The notes beneath the pieces are model-generated. The model had not been told where the DNA came from, ran no database searches, and saw only the letters and a list, made by a program, of their open reading frames with translations. Positions 20,761 to 32,394 of a stretch of DNA of 64,000 nucleotides are shown here, piece by piece (within the stretch, counting starts at the first letter, position 1; the number at the start of each line of letters is the position of its first letter). Location of the stretch: positions 1,046,574 to 1,110,573 of the forward strand of contig JAJHZJ010000577.1 in NCBI GenBank assembly GCA_023548195.1, in the 5' to 3' direction. The position numbers were made by a program, and so were the translations under genes. The stretch comes from Bettongia penicillata ogilbyi (lineage: Eukaryota > Chordata > Mammalia > Diprotodontia > Potoroidae).

Positions 20761-21484
20761 GAAAAGATAAGTTTCATCCAGATTGACTTCAGGGAGTTAA
20801 GATATTGGAGTAAGCAGTAAACCACTGTAACTCTCCCATATGCACCTCCAAATAACCACAAAATAGTACCACAGAAAAAATTCTGGAACAGTAGAACAAG
20901 CAAAAAGATGGGGTGAAACAATCTTTTAGCCCAGGAAACTAGAAAAATCAACAATAAAGGTCCATCTCACTCAGGTAAAAGGAAGGGCATTTCAGGACAG
21001 CAAACTTCCTAGCAAGCCAGCAGCAAACCTCAGCTCAGTAAACCAGCAGGAGATCCTGAGCCCCAATGTAGAGCAGGCGAATGGACTTCTCACATGCCTT
21101 AGCATAGACAGGGGAACTGGTAGACTCCAGTACTGAGAACCACCACACTTTTCAGTGAAGCCCCAGGCAAAGAGACATACTCCAGTGGCCAGACCTCCAT
21201 GTGCTGCAAAGCAATCCCAGGAAAACACAGAAATACCCCCACTGGGTCTCAGCACATGCCTGACACAACCACTAGGAACTCAGCTCAGCACCAAGTAAGC
21301 TGTCAGACCCCCTAGGCTTCCAGAAACACCAGTTACCCCCCCTCCCACACACACCTTCAGCACAGCACCAGACACGACGGTCTCCCATGGGCCTCAAGAC
21401 AACATCAGCACAGCAACAGGTAAACAGACAACGGTCTGGAGCCACTGAGACAAGAAGTTAGAGACACTGTCCTTTCCATTTCAG

Positions 21485-22360
21485 GACCAAAATTCAAGTT
21501 TCAAAGAAAGACAAAAGTCTAAAAAAGGTAAAAAATAACAAAAAAGATAAAAAAGAATCTAACCATAGAAAGTTATTACGGTGACAAAGGAAAATTAAGA
21601 CACAAACTCAGAAGAAGACAACGATGTCAAAATATCAAAGAAAAACAGGAAGTGGTCTCAAGCAGAGAAAGTATCATAGAAGAGCTTCAAAAGAAGCTTA
21701 AAATCATATAAGAGAGGTAGAAGAAATGAGAGCGATGCAAGAGAATCATGGGAGAGTACAGAGTTTGGAAAACTGTTTAAAAAGCAGAATTGGTCAAATG
21801 GGAAAAAAGGCACAAAAATCCAATAAAGAAAGCGACTCCTTAAAGGGTATATAATCAGTCAAATGGAAAAGAAAGCATAAAAGCTAATTGAGGAAAACAA
21901 CACCATAAAAGTTAGAACTGGGCAAGTGGGAAAGTTAATGAATCTGACGTATCATGAATCAATCAAATGCAAAAGAATGAAAATATGGAAGAATATAGAA
22001 AATATCAAATGGGAAAAATAACTGACCAGGAAAACAGATCCAGGAGAGAAAATGTCAAAATCATTGGACTACCTCAAAGCCATAATCAAAGGGAGAAATG
22101 GATAAAATCTTTCAAGAAATTATCAAGGAAAATTGTTCTAATGAACTGGAACAAGAAGGCAAATTAGGAACTGAGAGAATCCACTGATCACCTCAGAAAA
22201 GAGATCCCAAAATAAAAACTCCAAGGAACATCACAGCCAAATTTCAGAACTATCAGGTCAAGGAAAAAAGTGTACGTGGACAGAAAAAATGATTCAAATA
22301 CCGGGGAGTCTAAATGAGGATCACATAGAATTTTGCAGATGCAACATTAAAGGATCAGTG
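21485..22360 (+). pseudogene. L1 ORF1p, degenerate
   Basis: Lys/Glu-rich N-terminal coiled coil, then a middle with NRSRRENVKIIGLPQSHNQR at about 22,036-22,095, then a C-terminal domain with 'ccaaatttcagaactatcag' and an LNEDHIEFC-like end. Multiple stops and frameshifts. The ARRENVKI-type motif is the ORF1p RRM signature. Not functional. Confidence 0.75.
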
Positions 22361-23120
22361 GTCATGGGACATGATATACTAAAAGGCAAAGGAGCTAGGA
22401 CTACAACTAACAATTGTTTACCAGGTAAAACTGAGCATAATATATCCAGAGGAAAAAATGGGCATTCAATTGAATAGAAGAATTTCAAATATTCCTAAGG
22501 GGAAGACCAGAATTAATCCAAAAATTGACCTCCGATGTCAAGACCAAAGAGAAGCATAAACAGGTAAAAAGGGAAAAGAAAACATAAGGGATTCAGTAGA
22601 GCTAAACTATTTATATCCTTACATGGGAAGATGATAAGTATAATTCTTAAAAACTGCATCACTAACAGCTAGAAGGAATATACATAGGCAGAGGGTATGG
22701 GTATATGGGGAATTTGAAGGAATGACATAAAAAACACTAAATGATGAGAAAGAGGAGTACAACAGGTGCAGAAGGAAGGGAGAGATAGAATGGAGTAAAT
22801 TATTTCAGAGGCACAAAGACCTATTACAGAGGAGGGAAAAATGAGAGGGTGGGCAGTGAGCATCACTTGAATCTCACTGTCATCAATATTGGCTCAAAGA
22901 GAGAATAATATACACAATCAGTTGCACAAAGAAATCTATCTTAATTGACAGGGAAATAGGAGGGCAGGACATTAAGTAAAGGTGGGGAGCTGGGTGGGAA
23001 TAGACTGAAGGGAGGGCAGATCAAGGGAGGTGGTAGACAGAAACAAAACACTGGTGAAGAGAAAAAGGGTGAAAGGAGAGAGAGAAGATTAACAGGAGGA
23101 AGAACAGGATGGAGGGAAAT
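22360..23120 (+). other. L1 ORF1-ORF2 spacer
   Basis: Purine-rich non-coding segment. Its order ('gaccaaagagaagcataaac', 'ctaaactatttatatcctta', 'tctcactgtcatcaatattg', 'agggcagatcaagggaggtg') is shared with 56,470-57,150, with 560-1,200 on the minus strand, and with parts of 24,990-25,400 and 36,730-37,170. In this copy it lies between two coding regions; in the others it is a 3' tail. Confidence 0.7.
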
Positions 23121-24345
23121 ACACAGGTAGTAATCATAACTGTGAATGTGAATTGGATAAACTCTCCCATAAAACTATCCCAGAAGGGGATAGCAGAGTG
23201 TATTAAAAACCAGAATCCTACAATATGTTGTTTTCAAGAAAGACACTTGAAGCAGAGAGACATAACAGAATAAAGGTAAGGGGCTGGAGAAAAATCCATT
23301 ATGTTTCAGGTGAATTATTTAAAAAAAAAAAAAAAGCAAAAAAACAAACAAACCAAAAAAAAAAAAAAAAAAGCAGGGGTAGCAATCCTGATCTCAGACA
23401 AAGTAAAAAGCAAAAAAAGACCTAATTAAAAGAGCTAAGGGAAGAAACTATATCTTGATAAAAGATACCACAGACAATGACATGATATCAATACTAAATA
23501 TATATGCACCAAGTAGGATAGCATCCAAATTCTTAGAGGAGAAAATTGAATGGGAACATTAGGGAATATGCAGCATATGGCACCAACACAAAAATTCACC
23601 CTCCAATAGAGTATAAAAACTTAAAATAAAATGTAAAAAGCAGAACATTAAATATATTTTTTTCAGATCATGATGCAATAAAAATTACATTCAACAAAGG
23701 GCAGTGGAAGTGTAGATTAAAAATTAATTGGGAATGAAATAATCTAATCCTAAAGAATAAGTGGGACAAAAAATGATCATAGAAACCATCAATAATTTCA
23801 TTAAAGAGAATTACAATGAATCAGCATATCAAAATTTATGGGTTGTAGCCAAAACAGTATAGAGGGGAAAATTTATTTCTCTAAACTCTTACATCAACAA
23901 AATGGAAAAAGAACAGTTTGATTAAGTGGGCATGGAACTAAAAAACTAGAAAGAAAACACAAATTAAAAATCCTCATATGATCACCAAATTGTAAATCCT
24001 GAAAATCAAAGGTGAGATTAATAAGATTGAAAGTTAAAAAAAATACTATTGAGCTAATAAATAAATCTAGGATCTGGTATTATAAAAAAATCAGTAGATA
24101 AGCCTTGGGTTAGTTTGATTTAAAAAAAAAAAGAAAATTACCAGTATCAAAAATGAAAAGGGTGAATTCACCACCAATTAAAAGGAAATTCAAACAATAA
24201 TTGGGAACTATTTTTGCCCAACTACATGCCAATAAGTATGACAATCTAAGTGAAATAGATGAATATTTACAAAAAAATTTAAATTGCCCAGATTAACAGA
24301 AGAGGAAATAAAATACTTAAATATACTTAAATACAACCCCATTTC
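23120..24345 (+). pseudogene. L1 ORF2p N-terminal part (endonuclease and linker), broken
   Basis: Starts with a VNVNWINSPIK-like endonuclease opening near 23,140, followed by RKTLEAERHNRIKVRGWRKI at about 23,240. Further on come IYAPSRIASKFLEE (near 23,510), a 'DHDAIKITFNKGQWK' stretch (23,670) and KGEFTTN with LPRLTEEEIKYLN (24,160-24,320). These are landmarks of the endonuclease and the stretch before the reverse transcriptase. Poly-A expansions at 23,322 and 23,358 and many stops break it. The reverse transcriptase is absent. Confidence 0.8.
23322..23373 (+). repeat. Poly-A runs inside L1 ORF2
   Basis: Two A-tracts separated by 'gcaaaaaaacaaacaaacc'. They interrupt the endonuclease reading and are a likely slippage site. 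Confidence 0.9.
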
Positions 24346-24394
24346 AGAAAAAAAAAAAAAGAAATTTTTTTTTCAACAAGAATGCTTGGGGAGT

Positions 24395-24403
24395 CAAGAT
24401 GGT
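24395..24403 (+). promoter_or_regulatory. YY1-like CAAGATGGT at L1 5' end
   Basis: Same motif and placement as at 10,606 and 11,234. Role inferred from human L1. Confidence 0.45.
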
Positions 24404-25135
24404 GGAGTAGAAGGACAGATCTGTAGAAGCTCTCCTCAACAGCCCATAAGATACCTGTAAAAAATGACTCTAAACAAATTCTAGAGCAGCAGAAGTCACA
24501 AACAACATAGTGAAAGAGATTTCCAGCCCAAGACAGCCTGAAAGGCTGACAGGAAAGATCTGTCACATATGCGGAGCATACCCCGCAGAGTGCAGCATAG
24601 CCTTGGCAGTGCAGCACTGGCAGGAATAGCACTGGAGCAGGCCTCAGGCAGAATCCCCAGCAATAGCTGCAGATCCCAAATTGCTCAATCCACAAATGAT
24701 AAGACAGTTTCAAGGGTCAGTGAGAAAGCTCTTTCACCTGAGTGAGAAGGGAATATGGTCTGGTCCTGCCAGCAGCAGCAACTGCAGCAGCAGCATTCAT
24801 TTTTGGAGCCCTTGGCCTAAAGACCCTGGGAATCAAGTGGCTGCTCAGGATCTTAGTCCTATGTGGCAACCCTGGAGTAAGTAAGGAGGAGAGCTGGTGG
24901 TGGAGCTGGTGGAGGCTCTGAAGAGAGAATGCTACTGACAGATCCTTGCCAGAACACCAGAGCTGAACAGAAAATCTGACTTTCAAACACAAGAATCAAG
25001 AGAAGCATGAAAAGGTAAACAGGAAAGAGAAGTCATGAGGGACTTACTAAAGTTGAACTGCTTACATTCCTACATGGAAAGATAATATTTGTAACTCTTG
25101 AAACTTTTCTCAGTATCTGGGTGGGTGGAGGGATT

Positions 25136-25182
25136 ATACACACACACATACACACACATGCACACACAAACACACACCTATT
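25136..25182 (+). repeat. (CA)n microsatellite
   Basis: 'acacacacacatacacacac' and continuation, within the L1-derived tail. Confidence 0.9.
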
Positions 25183-25659
25183 AGACAGAGGGAACAGGGT
25201 GAGTTGAATAGGAAGGGATGATATATTAAAAAAATAGAATTAGGAAGTGAGAGGAATATATTGGGAGGAGAAGGGAGAAATGAAATGGGGCTATATCTTA
25301 TAAAAGAGGCAAGAAAAAGTTTTTTCAGTGGAGGGGCAAAGTAAGATAGTTTGAATGGATTTGCTCATTAATGGTGAGCAAGCAGAAACAATTTTTGTAA
25401 AAAAAAAAAGCAAAAGTTTTGCCAGTTTTTCAGTGTAAAATATTAAAAATGAATTAATTTAGTAATGTCAAAGAAAACATTTAGTTTTAAAATAAATATG
25501 TAAATATATTTAATTTTAAATTTTAAGATAAAACTAAAAACATTTTAGTTTTAAGTGACAGGCTATTTTTTCCCGAAGGATTTATCCCATCTTTTGCTTT
25601 CACAGTAACATTTATAACAGTAGTATCATCTATGGCCTAGAGATTTGAGCAAAACTCAC

Positions 25660-25761
25660 CATTGTTGATTAACACATGAAGAGGATAATTCTTTTTCTTG
25701 AATTCTTTAACAAACTGTCTAACAGACTTCATGGAAGCCAAGTCACAGAATATAAATTCCA
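25660..25761 (-). CDS. DHRSX: DHRSX internal exon (ends at the NNAG motif)
   Basis: A 102-nt coding exon. The acceptor tract on the minus strand is 'gctttctgtttctttccag' and the donor is the strong consensus 'gtgagt' from 25,659. The exon opens with two bases of a split Val codon and reads (V)EFIFCDLASMKSVRQFVKEF, then KKKNYPLHVLINN. It ends with the first base of an Ala codon completed by the exon at 7,898. This corresponds to roughly residues 96-129 of human DHRSX (recalled from memory). The CDLAS segment is the SDR region that contacts the cofactor adenine ring, and LINNAG is the classical NNAG motif. The preceding exon should end one base into the Val codon; I did not find it between 25,762 and 64,000. 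It is preceded by an intron of at least 38 kb and followed by one of 17.8 kb. No disabling change seen. Confidence 0.93.
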
Positions 25762-27870
25762 CTGGAAAGAAACAGAAAGCATCTAGTTATCTTCCAAAGA
25801 CACCATGGGCAACAAACAAAGGTTAAAATTGCTTTGACTCAATTCAATCTGTGATATTTCAGCATTCAGACATGTCAGGGCTTTATGCTGGCCAGAAAAC
25901 CAGTGAAAACTAGAGTTCTTTTCTTGTTTTTTCTCCTGATACACATAACAAAAGTAGCGAAGTAGACACAGAAGTTGGAAAGCTTAGGCCTTGCTTTCTT
26001 ATTTAGCTTTTGCATGCCAATCAAAGAGGATTTAGGAAGTCAAAGGGGCTTCATCACTTTAGCTGCTTCATAAATTCAGAGGGTTATTTTGGCCAAGATC
26101 CAAAAATGCTGTTTGTTTATTTAAGGGGTGGGCACTAAAGCACTATCAGGGGTTAAATGGGAATTACAAGTAATTTCTCACTCTGAATCATGGTCTGGGA
26201 CCATGGACTTTGAATCATTACCAGTCACTGGCATTAAAAGAACATAATTTAGGGTTAGGGTTGAGCAAGAAATAGTTTTGTTTCTTTTCTATGAAATAAA
26301 GAGCTATAAGCCTGTGTTTGTCAGGGAAAAAACAGCTTTCTAGCGAGAAAATCACAGCAGATGAGAACTCTAGATTTAGGATCATATGAGCTTATGGGAC
26401 AAGTAGAGTTTCCTAAGAGAAATAAGGTTCCCAAAGGAGATCAGAAATATGTCACCCAGAAAGAGTAGTATGAAGCTCCCCAATAGAGGATATCAGCAAC
26501 AACAGAAGTGTAAGACGCTATGGACACATGAGCCACATACAAACACAAATTCTATGTGCAGATACAAATATAAATTTCATGTAGATTTCCATATGACATA
26601 TGTTCTCTGAATTTGTACCCTTCCTCACTGGTAATGAGTTCATTTGTTGGAGAGTGTACTCTATGTAATTATGGAAGAGATTTTTTCTTGTTTTTTTTAT
26701 ATGTCATATTGTTTAAATGGCTTTTGTTCTGGATTAATATATCCTGTGGGTCATAAACATAGTGGCATGTTTTTGAGAATTATGATACCAACCCTCAAAA
26801 TATTGTCAACCTGGCAGAGCTTTTCTGGGATGTCCACATGCGAGGGTCTCCCATATGCTACATACATGTGTTTCTATTAAGCATTCCATTATACTATGGA
26901 CTTAATATAATCATTTATCTTTTTTAAAAGTATGAAACAATACAGATTATTCTAAGATAGTTAATCATTTCAGCACAGTCTTATATGCAAGGAAATATAC
27001 AGAATCTAATTAAGACTATTTTACAAGTGAAAATAAGTCCAGTTATTACAATTTTTTTTCTCAAAAAGGCCTAGAATACAACAGTAACACAAAAAGTTCA
27101 AAAAATAGTTTAAATGAAAGGTACAACCATTATTTGTTAAATCTAAAAATTATATTTTTGAAACAAAAATAACACTCACTGAAAATTAGTACTTTATAGC
27201 TCAATTACTCATGTAATATTTATATAGATATCATTTCCATTTTAAAATTCTTTTACTTTTCCATTCCTTTGCGTTGTGTGTACTCTTCATTTCAATGAGT
27301 ATTGGCTATTGTTAAGATGGAAATATCATTTTAGTCATCAAGGGGAAATGGATGTTTGTCATAAAATATGGAGGAGGAAGAAAGCAACAATCTGAGGGGC
27401 CCCATTATTATAAACAAATACTAGTAGTTGTGACAAAATTAAATACACTTTCTCACCATCATTTGCCATTGCTATACTAAAAGATGTCCAAGGATAGGCT
27501 GTATCTCTGATAGGGCCAAAAAGCAAATCTCTTTGGTATGATGATGGTACCAATGGCCCTTTTCCTTTTTTTATTTCACAATAATTATAGGTTTCCTATT
27601 AGAAAATTCTGAATAGTTACATGCAATGATTTCAAGAGAAAGTGTAACTCTATTTTCATCTAAAAACCGTAATGGGAAAAAAAAATAAGTTGATAGATGC
27701 TGTATCAAAGAAAAGGAAAATTTGCCAAGCTGAGATATGATTAAAAATAAAATCATGAGACACAAAGACGCAAAATTACTGAATACAAAATACAGAATAT
27801 TTAAATATACCTGAAGCTCAATAAATTTCACGTTCTCTATTGAATTTAGATCAAATGAGATATTTGAAAA
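25762..27870. other. Intron, no recognised repeat or exon
   Basis: About 2.1 kb of AT-rich intron. A two-unit TTAGGG run occurs near 26,251. Open frames here (for example 26,644-26,880) have no family resemblance. Confidence 0.5.
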
Positions 27871-27879
27871 GTAATTTAT

Positions 27880-28085
27880 CACAGTGCCTGACACAGAGTA
27901 GACTCTCAATAAATGCTTATTCTTTTCCCCCATCCCTTACTCAGTTCCCAAACAATCAATAAACATTTATTAAGTGCCAACTATACGCCACGGCAAATGT
28001 CAGTGAAATATTATAATGGATTCCCCAAAACAAGCAGTCAATCAATAAATATTTATTAAGGACTTATATGCTGTCAGGTGCCAAC
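27880..28085 (+). mobile_element. L2/MIR 3' end fragments
   Basis: 'cacagtgcctgacacagagt', 'actctcaataaatgcttatt', then two 'caatcaataaa.atttatta' blocks at 27,952 and 28,041. The twofold repetition suggests separate insertions of similar elements. Confidence 0.65.
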
Positions 28086-28239
28086 ATATAACAAAAGCTC
28101 CTGAATCATGTGTAATGTATCATATAGTAAACCACATAGCTATAAGGTGGTCCATATATATGTGTAATTGTGGTCCCCAATTACATAGCGAAAATATAGT
28201 GTCTCCTTTCCTCTAACACTGGAACATCCCAAGCACAAC

Positions 28240-28380
28240 ACAGGATCATGTCAAAAGATCCTTTACTTCAATCCCATTAATGTTACATATGAGAATAGTG
28301 AGGCCAGGAAGTTTAAGTGACTTACATGAGATCACACAGAGCTGCCATGTGAACCCAGGTCTTCAAAATCCACTCCTCCT
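28240..28380 (+). mobile_element. MIR-like CORE-SINE
   Basis: 'atatgagaatagtgaggcca', 'gacttacatgagatcacaca' and 'gtgaacccaggtcttcaaaa' follow the MIR body. From 28,400 to 29,385 I see no assignable feature. Confidence 0.7.
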
Positions 28381-29387
28381 ATATGGGGGGGGAATCTATG
28401 TCCTCTGGAATGTAATTTGGGCTAACTGCTACTCTAAGTCATGAGAATAAAAACTAGTAGAACACTACCCTTAAATTGATTTTAAAATTACATATTTATG
28501 ATACCTTGATCATAAAAATTAATTTTCTATCAAAATAGCTCTGTGGGAATACTGGACAACACACTTTGTTATATTTTTCTTTAGTTCTAACTAAATAATG
28601 AGAACATACAATGTTATCTGTATCCATAGTCACATACAGTCAAGGATACCTAACAACTGAATTAGCTCCCCCTGCAAATGACAATAATCAATAACCCTTT
28701 CAGACTCTTTGAACAAAGTCTGTATTTGTGATAAAGTTGAAGTTTAAGATGAGGTAAATCAAAATGGAAATGAAATGGCATCTGTTTTGTTAGAGTCTCT
28801 GGGGAGAATCTTGGGTCATAGAGATTTAATACATTACCACACTTGACTATGGCATCATTGCAGTTATATTAGAGAAAAGTCTAGATGTCTGAAGATATTC
28901 TTCTTAAATGATTTAGTACCTCCACCTGTAGCCAATACTACAATTCCCGGTTGTTTCTGATCGTCAGTCCCTACACGATATTTCCAAGGTTTGAAGGATC
29001 AGTGGCGAATGCACAAGTAGGTGTTAAGCAATTAACATCTCCTAAACTGAAGGAAGATCTTTAAGTCTTTTAGTCACCTCACCCTCTAACATATTCACAT
29101 ACAACTCTTAGAGATAAACAGAAGGTGTTTAGTTGACAGCTACATATGGAACTGCTAGCTAGAGCTAAGAGGTTCTAATCCTGGACAAGGCATAAGTGTG
29201 GTTAAAACACTGACTAGCAAAAATGAACAGCATGAGAAGTTTCTGATCCCTGGTAAGGCGCTGAAAATTGTGGGGAATAATGAGGTAATTTTTTCCCTAC
29301 TAAAAGTATCTCTTTCTGTCTCTCTACTGCCTAAATAAATTATTAATATGAGCAACCTCATCTGAGCAAATACTTACTGGAATAACC

Positions 29388-29540
29388 GTGTGCATGTGTG
29401 TATATATACAAAATACACACATGTATATGTGGGGAGAGAGGGAGGGAGGAAAAGAGACAGAGAGATGGACAAACAGACAAGGAGGCAGAGAGAGAGAGAG
29501 ACAGAGAGAGACAGAGACAGAGAGGGAGGAAGGGAGGTAT
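29388..29540 (+). repeat. TG/TA followed by (GAGA)n purine array
   Basis: 'gtgtgcatgtgtgtatatat' is followed from 29,430 by about 105 bp of almost pure G/A sequence with GACA steps. Open reading frames overlapping it are low-complexity artefacts. Confidence 0.9.
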
Positions 29541-29934
29541 ACATGCTTACAAACATGCTGGGATCAAGAGTGGGATGCCATAATCCTTACCTCATAAATT
29601 CAAGTCAGTGCTAAGAATGAGGGCTCACCAGCCTTAGGACCTAGGGGCAGTCTTGGAAGCCTCCCATTTTTCCCAGTGTTGAATAACTTTGGCTACCTTC
29701 CCACCTACTCCCAGGAGTTGGATCTCTATAATCCAGTCAATTCCTATCCCCAAGGGTTAGACAGCCCTCTGCATTCCTCCCATTTTTTCCCTCTGGCTCA
29801 GAATACAGGCTTTCTCAGTTTGCAATCAAGGAGGCATCACCTCACTAAAAAACCATTAGCCCCATGGGGGGAATAAAGATGTGAAAAGCACATTAGAAAG
29901 TGTCCAACTCCGTCCTTTCCCCAAAAGGATATAT

Positions 29935-30092
29935 ACACATGTATGCCTGCACAAGCATAGAATACATACATACATACATACACACACACATATATATACA
30001 TATATATATATACACATATACACAAATGCAGATGTGTATGTATTCTTATGTGACATATACACATACTTGTGTGTGGGTTTACATACAGACAT
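29935..30092 (+). repeat. CATA/CA/TA compound microsatellite
   Basis: (CATA)n then (CA)n then (TA)n then more CATA-like units. 29,540-29,935 has no recognised feature. Overlapping open frames are low complexity. Confidence 0.9.
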
Positions 30093-30144
30093 ATATTTCC
30101 AAAAAGCAAAGTAAGGGTAAAGACAAAAGCAGTGCACAGAGTGA

Positions 30145-30405
30145 TGGGCGGTGGATAGTGACTTCGCATTGGATAGAGCAGTGAGGAAGACTTGAGTTCA
30201 GTTCTCCCCTCAGACACAACTAGCTGGGCAAGCTATTTAACTGCTTTTTGCCCCAGGTTCCCCAACTGTAAAATGGGGATAATAATGGTACCTACCTCCC
30301 AGGGTTACTATGAGGATCAACAGATATTTGTAAAGTACTTAGCACTGTACCTGGCACATAATAAACCTGGCTCATATAAATCCTAGTTTATTACTGTTGT
30401 TTTAT
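30145..30405 (+). mobile_element. Marsupial tRNA-type SINE, near complete
   Basis: 'gcattggatagagcagtgag', 'gacttgagttcagttctccc', 'ccaggttccccaactgtaaa', 'atggggataataatggtacc' and 'agtacttagcactgtacctg' in order. Confidence 0.85.
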
Positions 30406-30409
30406 TATT

Positions 30410-32375
30410 CAGTTTAAAAATAATAAAGTTCTTCTTTTACTTATGAGCTTCCAAAAGGTTGAGTGAAAAGGCATAATGCTGTTTTTCACAGTAATGTTTT
30501 TTACCACTACATTTATTTCAAATAGACTACAGTAATACAGCACTCTTCCCATGCAGTAAACTAATACGTGGTGGAGCTTGGTACTCTCAGACCCCGGAAA
30601 AAAGCATTTTAGAGTCTTTACCCATCTGTGTGCCATTATCAAAACAAAGTTAGCAAGTGTGGCACTTATCCTGAGTGCTATTAATTGGATTCCCTTTAAA
30701 CCTTGTTCCTATATAGCCTAAGTAGATGCTCTTAACACATTCCATCCACATGAAAATAACATCTGTCACACAGGACAAGCAAAAAATTAAAGTACAGAAT
30801 CAAGTTTGTATTGATTGTGTTTCACTGTGCAATGTCAAACATCCCAAACACTGAACCAGATAGGATTTTTTTCCTGTTTTTTTGTTTTTGATTTTGATTT
30901 TTTTGGCAAACCTGAACGATGACTGCCATTTTTTCTGGGAACGGCAAGCAAAGCACTTTGCTGAGAAAAACATTAACGAAAGTGCAACAATTAATTTGAA
31001 GCACTTTCATTCGGCACCATTTTCTTAATTTTTGGTCTCAATTTTTTTCCTACTTTCCTGCTCTACAATGAAGTATTTTTTAAGGCACAAAGGTCAAAGT
31101 CGGGAGATCAGATTTTGTAAATGTGTGTATCTCCCCCATCCCTTCTCTTTCTCACTCTCTGTATCTGGTAAGTGAAGGGACAGAAAGGGCTTTCATGCCT
31201 TACAAGACCATTAAAGTACAGCAAGTACTTAAACACATCCAAATCTGTGGCTGTCAACATATAACCAATTTGTGGCTATTTGCAGAGACTTAATAGACTA
31301 AGTTTGGTTTGATCCCTCCCCTCCTCGAAAACCTTCACAAGTCTTCCTTCCAGTTTAAACCATAAACTCCTCAACCTTGACATTTAAGTTCAACCGCTGG
31401 TTCTGACTTTTCCTTACAACCTGTTTTCATATCATTCTCATTCATGAACTTTATGTTCTAAACCAAGCAGGATGAAGAGCTGTTGCTCCCATATTACAAG
31501 AGGAGTAATAGTCATTCCACCACTGACTTCACAGAGCTGTAGTGATGAAAGCACTTAGTAAACCTTAAAACGCCCTATAAATGAGTTATTGTATATGAAG
31601 TACCTTCTCACTTTTCTTTAGTTCAGATAAAACACTTTCTCTATCTTGCTATGATTATCCTTTTATATTTAGAACACAATTCCATAGAGGGATGATAATA
31701 AATGGTAAATGAATAGAAGTTGTAAACTCATCTTCTGCACGTTTACTGAAAGCATCTCTAGGAAAATTCCACAAGCAGAAAGAACAAAAAAAGATGACCG
31801 ATACAAACCTCATCCTGTTTTCACATTTTTTTTTCCTAAGTCTGTAAAATTTGAAAGTTTTTCATTTCATGTAGCTTGGACATCATCAGCATGGTGGTAA
31901 CTACTACAAAAGTACTTTCAATGTCCATTATCCTCGTTTTATGAACTAATGCTATATTTGGGGGATTTGGATCAACAATTCGTCATTTTGCCTGGGATAA
32001 TGGCATGGTTTCAGTAAAATTTATTTAAAAGAGAAATCATACTGTTAACAATGACAAGAGAAAAAGACAGACTGAAATCTAATTTTTCAGAACTACTGAT
32101 CATTGGAAAAAATGTTCTTGGGTATAAAAATAATACAGTAGTTCTTTATTGTTTATAAATCTTTCTGTAGCATATCTTTTGGCTAGTTTGAAAGATTAAT
32201 TTTTTTTCTGGAAAAGGATAATGTCTAGTGTCTCTTCTAGGTTGTGTCTGACTTCAGAGAGTGACCAATGCTGGGGAATGGCTTTAGACAAAGATTTTAT
32301 ACAGACTTCATATAACTCATCTGGAATTTGATATATAGAAATTTTCAAGAACCAAAGTGGAAAAAAAGGATGGAA
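30410..32375. other. Intron, mostly unassigned; weak L2-like piece
   Basis: 31,300-31,470 has a faint L2-like texture ('ctcctcaaccttgacattta', 'aaccataaactcctcaacct'). 31,510-31,600 has a SINE-tail-like block ('agtagtgatgaaagcactta' type). Otherwise no exon or repeat is recognised. Confidence 0.4.
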
Positions 32376-32394
32376 TCTCAAGGAAATCTAGTAC

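Larger units (their letters stand above)
20785..24345 (+). mobile_element. L1 with 5' UTR, ORF1, long spacer and start of ORF2
   Basis: The most complete L1 in the window. 5' UTR runs from about 20,785 ('cagggagttaagatattgga') to 21,485. Decayed ORF1 runs to about 22,360, and a non-coding purine-rich spacer to about 23,120. The N-terminal part of ORF2 runs to 24,345, where an A-rich stretch and another L1 5' end begin. The ORF1-ORF2 spacer is about 760 bp, far longer than the roughly 60 bp in human L1. The 5' motif is diverged (TTAAGATAT) compared with CAAGATGG in other copies. Confidence 0.85.
24388..25410 (+). mobile_element. L1 5' UTR fused to spacer-derived tail, no ORF1 or ORF2
   Basis: Begins 'ggggagtcaagatggtggag' and carries about 600 bp of 5' UTR. 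It then passes directly, near 24,960, into 'agctgaacagaaaatctgac' followed by 'gaatcaagagaagcatgaaa' and 'ctgcttacattcctacatgg', which belong to the ORF1-ORF2 spacer. ORF1 is deleted entirely. A CA array (25,136) sits inside the tail, which fades near 25,410. Confidence 0.75.

Noticed and set aside
26250..26262. Two TTAGGG units (interstitial telomere-like)
   Set aside because: Two units occur by chance often; no longer array or flanking degenerate units are visible.
28921..29010. Moderately GC-rich patch considered as a small exon or tRNA
   Set aside because: No cloverleaf pairing or internal A/B boxes, and no open frame with splice signals.
29374..30217. Cluster of Arg/Glu-, Tyr/Ile- or Ser/Leu-rich open frames on both strands
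   Set aside because: All translate the GAGA and CATA/TA microsatellites.
30880..31030. Short palindromic texture (gcaaagcactttgc)
   Set aside because: Arms of only a few bases, no terminal repeats of a transposon and no second copy in the window.
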